From the NCBI GenBank assembly GCA_011037195.1, contig JAAEAF010001075.1:1-64000 (forward strand): a stretch of DNA of 64,000 nt, read 5' to 3'. Below the pieces are notes generated by a model that had not been told where the DNA came from, ran no database searches, and saw only the letters and a program-made list of their open reading frames with translations. This document shows, one piece after another, positions 57,317 through 64,000 of this stretch. This stretch comes from Triatoma infestans (Eukaryota; Arthropoda; Insecta; Hemiptera; Reduviidae). The position numbers and the translations under genes are program-made. Positions within the stretch are counted from its first letter, which is position 1. Each line of letters begins with the position of its first letter.

Positions 57317-57896
57317 TATGATTAACAGGCGTCGGCAATCAGGCGATGCGAGATGTTGGGCTCCTCTGCCGCAAATGCGGAAGAGAGACCGAACTCCGGC
57401 CCATGTGCTGGGAAAATGCCCGAACAACATGCTCCTCGTCACTCGCCGACACCACAATGTCAAACGTAGGGTCATCGAGTTATTAAAGGAAAAAGGCTAT
57501 GCATGCTATGAGGAGGTCTACTGTGTTGACACGGACGGCGCCTCAAGATACGCAGATATAGTAGCATTCGATAAGGATAGTCGATCTGCGTTAGTTGTCG
57601 ACCCTACGGTTAGGTATGAGAGCAACGATCCAGACCAGGCCAAGCAGATTAATGAAGAAAAGAGAGCGATTTATGAGAAGTGCGTTAACTTTCTCCAAGA
57701 AAAGTTCCTACAAGAATTTGGAGAAAGGAACTTTGCAGTTCACGGCTTATGGTTCGGCTCTCGGGGGGCAAGCCCAATGGCTACTGCTGAATTTTTTGAT
57801 AATGTCGGCATTGACAAAGGGAATTTGACCCGGCTGGCGGAGCAAATTATCTTGGATTCCTTGGGAATCCTCCATAATCACATCTACGGTCATTGA
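57317..57896 (+). pseudogene. R2-type LINE C-terminus, restriction-like endonuclease
   Basis: A good open frame reads LLKEKGYACYEEVYCVD, then SRYADIVAFD and ALVVDPTVRYE, candidate PD-(D/E)XK catalytic residues (Asp 82 and Asp 97 in the frame from 57312). VHGLWFGSRG and GILHNHIYGH follow, then a stop at 57894. This is the C-terminal restriction-like endonuclease of R2/R4/NeSL-type LINEs, which nicks the target. Just upstream, a zinc motif is split: CRKCGRETE is in one frame and HVLGKC in the next, so a one-base shift lies near 57385-57400. RT is missing. It is 5'-truncated at the family-A break. Confidence 0.82.
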
Positions 57897-58059
57897 TAAA
57901 TAGTATTATTTAAGGCCCTGCGTATTGAGTTATTTATGTATGTTTCATTCTTATTTCGCTTATTCTTTGCGCTATTTGCTTTAGTTTTGTAACGTTTGTG
58001 TCTTTTGGACTTGAGATTGTCTCAGGAAGATAGATTAGTAATCTGTGTTTTTTATAGCA

Positions 58060-58770
58060 ACTCAATGAAATTGAGCAGCCACATCGGCTTGGTTTGTCGC
58101 TGTAATCTCTATTATTTGTCTTTGGGGAGGGAAACCCTACGCTACCAAGCCTCACTGGGCCCATATTGCTACCCCAAGAAAAACAACCACAAACCGGGTC
58201 TAGAACAAAAATCCAGACCCGGATTTAATCCATCTAAGATTTACCGCAGTCCGAATAAACCTTAAGCGGAAATAGCCTAAGCTCTTCCACAGACATCCTA
58301 TTCCGACCAAAGATCCTGAACCTAATTTCCTCGCAACCCAGGCAATCAGTCATAAGATGGATGGGTGTTTCCTCCTCTGTCTCACAGACTCTACAAAATG
58401 GATCGGCATGAGCCCCATTATGTAGAGATGTCACCTTAAACCACAATGTCCAGTAAGAGATCCAACCAGATGCCTGAGAGCGCTCCGTGAAAAACACAGC
58501 AACGTCTCAGTAATGGCCTTGTCCGGATCCCCGATGAGCATTTTTGGACTGCCGAAAACGAACTGAGCTCATCCATAAGGATGAATGCTGTGAAGCTGTC
58601 CATGTCTGGAAGTCTGACAGAGACGCCAAACAACAGGCTCCGGACCAATGAAAGGAAGAGAGGCGCCTAATTTGCCAAACCTATCCACCTCCTCATTCCC
58701 AAAAATTCCCATGTGACCTGGCACCCAGACTAGAAGCACATCCTTCAAAGAAGAAAGCACTTCCAGTCAT
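58060..58770 (-). pseudogene. R1/I-type LINE end, RNase H tail and zinc motif
   Basis: The minus strand reads DVLLVWVPGHMGIFGNEEVD (RNase H tail with His and Asp), then after frame shifts LHNGAHADPFCRVCETEEET..HLMTDCLGC (CX2C...HX4C). A 3' UTR with GGGGTAGCAATATGGGCCCA follows, like the ends of the related fragments at 8013-8335 and 30480-31593. The right border is the 13-bp duplication at 58771. The left border with the R2-type piece is not resolved. It is convergent to that piece. Confidence 0.75.
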
Positions 58771-59262
58771 TTATTTAGATGATACAATTGTGTAATAACT
58801 GAAATAGCACTTTAGAGAAAACCGTAACTCCACTTATCCCCTTAAAAGTGCCCTTAAATGAATTTTCACGGAGAAATGTTACAGATAAAAGTTGTAGCTC
58901 TTTATATGTTGTAGTTGATGTAACAAGTTTAAAAAAAATCGTTGGACCCGTTTTCGAGAAAATCACAAAAAAACTGAAAAAAAAAATTTAGTAAAGTGGC
59001 ACTTCCGGTTGATAGATTTTGCCCGAAATCTTGTCTGACACAGTGGTAGTACCTAAACGGAATACCAAATTTGAGAGCTTCCTGGAACTTTTCCTTTTTT
59101 GAGATATTCTTTTCATACACATCTACACGCACACACATACAGACCATTTTCTAGAAACCACTTTTTTTGGACTCAGGAGACCTCAAAACGTGTAATCGGG
59201 TGAAAACTCAATTTCGAAAAACTGGCACGATTGCAATATTTTCTCTAACAGTAGTTAGAGTA
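58771..59262 (-). repeat. Family-A repeat, resumed minus copy
   Basis: Continues the copy begun at 57083: GATACAATTGTGTAATAACTG, TTTAGAGAAAACCGTAA, AAAAAATCGTTGGACCCG, CACTTCCGGTTGA, then the marker block and the terminal TCTCTAACAG. Confidence 0.82.
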
Positions 59263-59682
59263 TTGGCATGTCTGCTCATTGGAATTTAAAAATATATAAA
59301 AAAAGCTCCTGAAGAAGAGGACCAATTGTACCCGTTATGTAGCAATAAAGAATTCTCTTTAGTTTAAAACTCATCTGGCCAATGCCGTGTAAACATCCCA
59401 TTACATCTCTTTTATCCTTTTTACTAGAAGCCACTCTACTCGGTAGTCCTCCAAATACGTATCTTCTGGGAACGGTCAATTACAAAAATTTATTCTATAA
59501 TTTTTTTAACATTTATATATTTATCTTATTCGATTCTATTTTCGTATAAATTATTTTATGCTTAAATTATTCTTTATACTTAAATTTGAATACTAAACCT
59601 TGAACATTATCAACAATGTACAAGACCTCAAAAAAAAATTCTATATTTAAGTGGAGTTTGTTATTCATATTGGAATAAACAG
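59263..59682. other. Unassigned AT-rich DNA
   Basis: Nothing recognised. Confidence 0.5.
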
Positions 59683-59687
59683 ATCAT

Positions 59688-60300
59688 TGTTGAGAAATTT
59701 CACCGCAACGAAACAATAAGCGCTGAAAACTTTACAGATATAAGCTGATCGGCGTTTGCTTTGGCACTGCAAGTGCACCTCAACTTATGTGTACTGTCGT
59801 CTGAAACGCCCATTCAGGCAACAATCTTCAACAATCAATTTACCAAAAAATCGTATAAAAGCTGGGCAATTTAAATTTTAATCGATTATAAATCAACAAT
59901 CGATCAAGTCTTAAACCAACATCTGAGAAGACTAAGCAAACAATCAAGAAGTCAGGAAATGTTAGTCTGCTTTGCAAGCAATCAAAAGCTATTTATTTCG
60001 AGCAGTCTAAACAACAATTAGTTTGCAAAAAATTACTGTCTGCATTCAATTTTTGCTAAAAGCTTTCATAAAGACCAGAGAGTTTTCATCAACCATAGCC
60101 ACACACTAGTTAATCGACTGCAAGAACAACAAAAGTTCCATATTGCTCATTAAGCTGCGCTATCTACACTAACGATATCAACGTTCTTCTCCACTTTGCC
60201 CCTAATCACTCTTTCCTTCTCATTAAGAATTTCATAAAATATAATACTGTGAGTGAACTGTTAATAGTGCGCGTTTATTTTGACAACAACCATATCAACA
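59688..60300 (+). mobile_element. Solo LTR, family LTR-2
   Basis: It starts TGTTGAGAAATTTC and ends CATATCAACA, with the perfect inverted tips TGTTGA/TCAACA. It is flanked by the 5-bp duplication ATCAT (59683-59687 and 60301-60305). A TATAAAAG box at 59854-59861 lies in the first third, as in LTR promoters. No internal sequence is present. The 5-bp duplication suits BEL/Pao or some Gypsy elements. Confidence 0.85.
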
Positions 60301-60305
60301 ATCAT

Positions 60306-62064
60306 CCAGCCACTCTTACATTATCCTAGAGACAGGGTCATCTTTTGATGGAATATTACACTAACTTGCAAAGCTTTTGGCAATATAATACTCCAGATAC
60401 TGTTTACTGCGACCTTTTCCACTAGTTTGATCATTGAAGTCATGAATTAGCATGGTCATCAATTGGCGAATGAAATATTAAACATTATGTTTGTCATAAA
60501 AATGCATTATAGTAACCTTAATAAAGGTAATTAAAGGTAAATATAATTTGTAGGAATATTGTTACTAATTAGTAGGCTGGTAATGTTTAAACATATTGTA
60601 AAATTAATGGCTTAGGATGCTGTGATGCGAAGTGTATATTCTGAAATTTATGGTAGGCGTTAAAATACAAATGTAAGTATTCTAATGCTTTAACTAAGGT
60701 TAGCTCTAGAGTCTAGATTATGACACTCTTGTGGTTAACTTTAATTCAATTGTTTAATCATATATTGTTTTGGAAGTTTTGTTGATTATAAAGTTGGGAG
60801 TAATATTGATTTTCTTAAAATATCTACATTTTAAAGTTTTGTGTGAAGGAGTGATAGTTTGTTGCGATGGTGGGAGAACAACAATATCTTTTGTGCTTAT
60901 TACTACTACTACTGCTGCTACTATAACATTATGTTTGATACTATAGAAGGAAGTATTACAATAGCTTATTTGACAGAGAGGGGGGGGGAGTGCTGACAAT
61001 TTATATAGAAACACCACCACTATACCTCCCTTCTCATTTATTGCGCACACTCCTTAAATAATCTTGTTGTACATCATTTAAACTAATGAAAGTTTAATGT
61101 TTCTTTAATGAGTTTTCTATCACATATATTTAGTCATTGTTAACTCGCTTTTCCCACCCCCATTATTCTATGGAAATAAAATTCATAATATATTTATCCT
61201 CTTCTGGTAAAATGACAATAAAAGAAAACATATCACTTCATATTTCATTGAATTGTATCGCGATTGTAAAAACATCAGCGATTCGACAATCGCAAATGGG
61301 TTGGTTGGCCATGTTTGTTGACAATTTCTAGACGAGAGATTTTGTTTCCGCAGATCCATTATTCATACTATCATTATTCCAGATGTTGTTCTAAAATTCT
61401 AAATTATATTAATCATTGGGCTACCATCAATTCTATTTTATCCAGAATTTTTTTTTTTTTTTTTTTTTTTACACGCTTACAGTTCTAAAATGATTATTTC
61501 TGACTTGGAGTTACAGAAAATAGATCTTCAGGTAAGAATTTGGCATATAAATATGTAGCAAGTTTAGCCATTTTGTTTATGCTGTCAGGACGATTCTATG
61601 TCAAATGGTTGATCAAAAAAAAAAATGGTTAATTCTCCCTCATCAAACAGCAATTGTGTATGGCCTTAATGATGCAGAATAAGAAATAGATAAAACAGAA
61701 TAGTCATATCTATTGTATGTAGGCTCATGCTGGAATTACTTGGTAATGGAGGCTACTAATCAAGCTGCCTTGGATGAAACTTTAGAACTGTGGACAAATA
61801 ACAGAGTATCAAAATAAGGTAGACAAGTCTGGGAGGTCTAGTGGCAAAATACAGATAAAAGATCAAAGACCTTTGAAGTTCTTCCTAACAAATAGAGGAA
61901 GTATAACGAATAGGCAAGTAAATCATAAAGTAAGATACAAAAGTGACAATCTTTTAATTTTCAGCAGAAAAATATCGAGAATACTTATACCGTTTAAAAT
62001 ATATGACAATGCTGCTTACCTAATATGATGGGATAGTCACTCAAGTCATGAAACCAATTTTTTA
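60306..62064. other. Unassigned AT-rich DNA
   Basis: No gene recognised. G run near 60978-60987 and T run at about 61449-61470. Confidence 0.5.
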
Positions 62065-63042
62065 CTTTCTCTTACTCCTCGTAAAGAGGAAGTATTGTAA
62101 TCGTGTCAAATTTTCGATATCGAGTTTTCACCGGAAATATCCGTTTTGACGTTCCCTGAGTACAAAAAAGTGTTGTTAGCAACTTGCAAATGGTCTGTTG
62201 TGTAGTGTATGTATTTGACAGCATGTCAAAAAACGAAAAAATCGGAGAAACGTTGAACTTGTATCGTTTAGGTATCACCCTGGGCCATTGACAGTACGTA
62301 TCTGTTAAAAAAATTCCACAACCGGAGTACCCACTTTCAACCGATGGATTCTTTTTCACTTTTGTCGATTTTCACAAAAAAATGGGCTCCAACGATTTTT
62401 TCAAAACTAGGTACATTCAACTACACATACCAAAGAGACGACAATTTTAATTTGAACCATTTCTCTGGGAAAATCATTTAAGGGCACGTTTTGGGGGAGA
62501 GATGGGTTAGGTTTTCATTAAAGTGCCATTGCAGTGTATTGCGGGAGCAATTCGCTCATTCAATAGTTATCAATTAAATATATTGTGAAATTCAAGTTTG
62601 ACAAAATCGCATAACCGGAAGTGCGTTTACTTTACCACTTTACTAAATAGTTTTTTCATTTTTTCGCGATTTTTTCAAAAATGGCTCGGATGATTTTCTT
62701 GAAACTTAGTATATGAACTACGCATACAAAGATCTACAACTTTTGCTTAAAACATTTCTCTGGGAACATTTATTTAAGGGCAGTTTTAGGGAAGGGGTGG
62801 GGTTATGTTGTTTTTTTCTTTTAAATGCTATCATATTTGATTATACAATTCTATCATCTAAACAAAATTAATTAGAAATAAATAGATGCCCATAATTCCA
62901 AGTTTTAAGAAAAATAGTAAACCGCAAGTGCGGTTTTACTGAACAGTTTTTTTCAGTTTTCGACGAATTTCATTAAATTTGGTACGCTAACTAGGTATAA
63001 CATTTGTCAATTATAATTTTGAAAGCTGGAGTAAGAGCACGT
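62065..63042 (+). repeat. Family-A repeat, complete plus copy
   Basis: It opens CTTTCTCTTACTCCTCGTAA and closes CTGGAGTAAGAG at about 63042, giving about 978 bp, close to the 962-bp period at 41319. Both subunits and the marker block (GATATCGAGTTTTCACC) are present. It carries more small insertions and deletions than the array copies. Confidence 0.85.
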
Positions 63043-63179
63043 TGTGTGAGTTGTTTCACACCCGATTTTATTAGTATAAAATGCTAAAGGAGGTAGGAGT
63101 TACCTACTAAAGAAGACACCATAAAAAGTAAGCATTAAGCCGATAAATATCGGGAATCAACAAAAGAATCTTAGGTGAA

Positions 63180-64000
63180 TCTGAAGAAATTTGTGAAATA
63201 GAATTAATAGTAATAGTATTATGGTAAAATAGTATTCATGGGTTAAATAGTATTAAGTGGTCAAAATAGTATAATTAGTAAATTGTTATTAATTCTAAAG
63301 AAGTTTTAATTTGCAAAATCGTATTAATTGTAAATGGTACTAATTTGAAATGGTAAATCATAAATTATATTAATTGTTAAATAGTATTAATGGTCCAAGT
63401 ATTAATAGTAAACAGTATTAATTAGGTAATAGTTATTAATTGGTAAATAATTAATTGGTAAATCAGTAGTAATTTGTAAAATAGTGTTACCTTTGTATAT
63501 AGTATTAATTTGTAAATCGTATTAATTGGTGAAAAATATTAATGGCGTTAAATAGTATTAATTGGGGTGAAATAGTATTGAATTGGTAAAGTTTGTAATT
63601 AGTAAACAGTATGATGGTAAATAGGTATTAATTGTTAATAGTATTAATTGGTAAATGTACTATTAATTGGTAAATTAGTATTTAATTGTTTTAAATAGTG
63701 ATTATTGGTAAAAGTACTTAAATTAGAAAACAGTAGTATGGTAAATAGTATTACTGGTAAATAGTATTAATTGTAATAGTATTCATGGTAAATAGTATTA
63801 TTAATTGTTAAATAGTGTTACTTTGTATTATAGTAATTAATTTGTAAATGTAGTAAGTGGTAAATATATTAATGGTAACGAGTATTAATGGAAATAATAT
63901 TTAATGTGGTAAAATAGTATAATTTGTAAATCGTATTAATTTGTAAATAGTATTAATTTGTAAATAGTATTAATTTGCAAATCGTATTAATTTGTAAATA
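63180..64000. repeat. Tandem repeat, 17-bp unit, runs off the window
   Basis: Repeats of ATTAATTTGTAAATAGT and variants with TTGGTAAAT fill the last 800 bases. The best units are at the right edge (63930-64000). Many single-base gains and losses break the register further left. Confidence 0.9.

Noticed and set aside
63180..64000. CRISPR-like array
   Set aside because: No unique spacers between repeats; it is a plain AT-rich tandem repeat in eukaryotic DNA.

Overview
This window looks like AT-rich intergenic DNA from an arthropod, most likely an insect. The evidence is the mix of transposons: Jockey-type, I/R1-type and R2-type retrotransposon pieces, mariner and pogo-like DNA transposons, a Helitron, Ty3/Gypsy and BEL-like LTR elements, and tRNA-headed SINEs. 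I cannot name the order or species from sequence alone. I found no host protein-coding gene, rRNA gene or stand-alone tRNA gene. Almost every coding signal is transposon-derived and broken.

The centrepiece is a nearly intact Ty3/Gypsy retrotransposon on the minus strand (34786-41186). It has 449/450-bp LTRs that differ by one base, a 4-bp target duplication (CAGT), a primer-binding site, a polypurine tract, gag, protease and pol. It sits inside an older Helitron helicase fragment (34011-34785). A single frame break in the integrase interrupts pol.

A second theme is one dispersed repeat family, called family A here. It has about 960-bp units, two internal subunits of about 255 bp, and inverted CTTTCTCTTAC / GTAAGAGAAAG ends. 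It recurs from end to end of the window in both orientations and forms a tandem array at 41234-45534. Many other elements landed inside its copies, and the interrupted copies expose their target duplications: a pogo-like MITE (7867-8663), a 5'-truncated LINE (30480-31593), a BEL-like deletion derivative (43097-44677) and a two-part insert (57317-58770).

Layout from left to right: a LINE with a baculovirus-FP-like ORF1 plus endonuclease (1890-3125, minus); a Jockey RT end (5880-6345); the pogo-like MITE holding a LINE fragment; a solo LTR (10789-11446); an RNase H LINE (12230-13447); an R1-like fragment (14640-16015); a Jockey ORF1/ORF2 junction (19480-20700); two mariner relics (21678-22890 and 25667-26880); a second solo LTR of the first family (27558-28217); the RNase H / Helitron / Gypsy nest; the family-A array; Jockey RT pieces (46150-47000 and 50975-51390); two large palindromes (52762-53397 and 55782-56298); a third mariner relic (54780-55560); an R2-type endonuclease piece; another solo LTR (59688-60300); a family-A copy; and a 17-bp tandem repeat running off the right edge. 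These are independent insertions, not a cooperating system. Boundaries without a stated target duplication are approximate.
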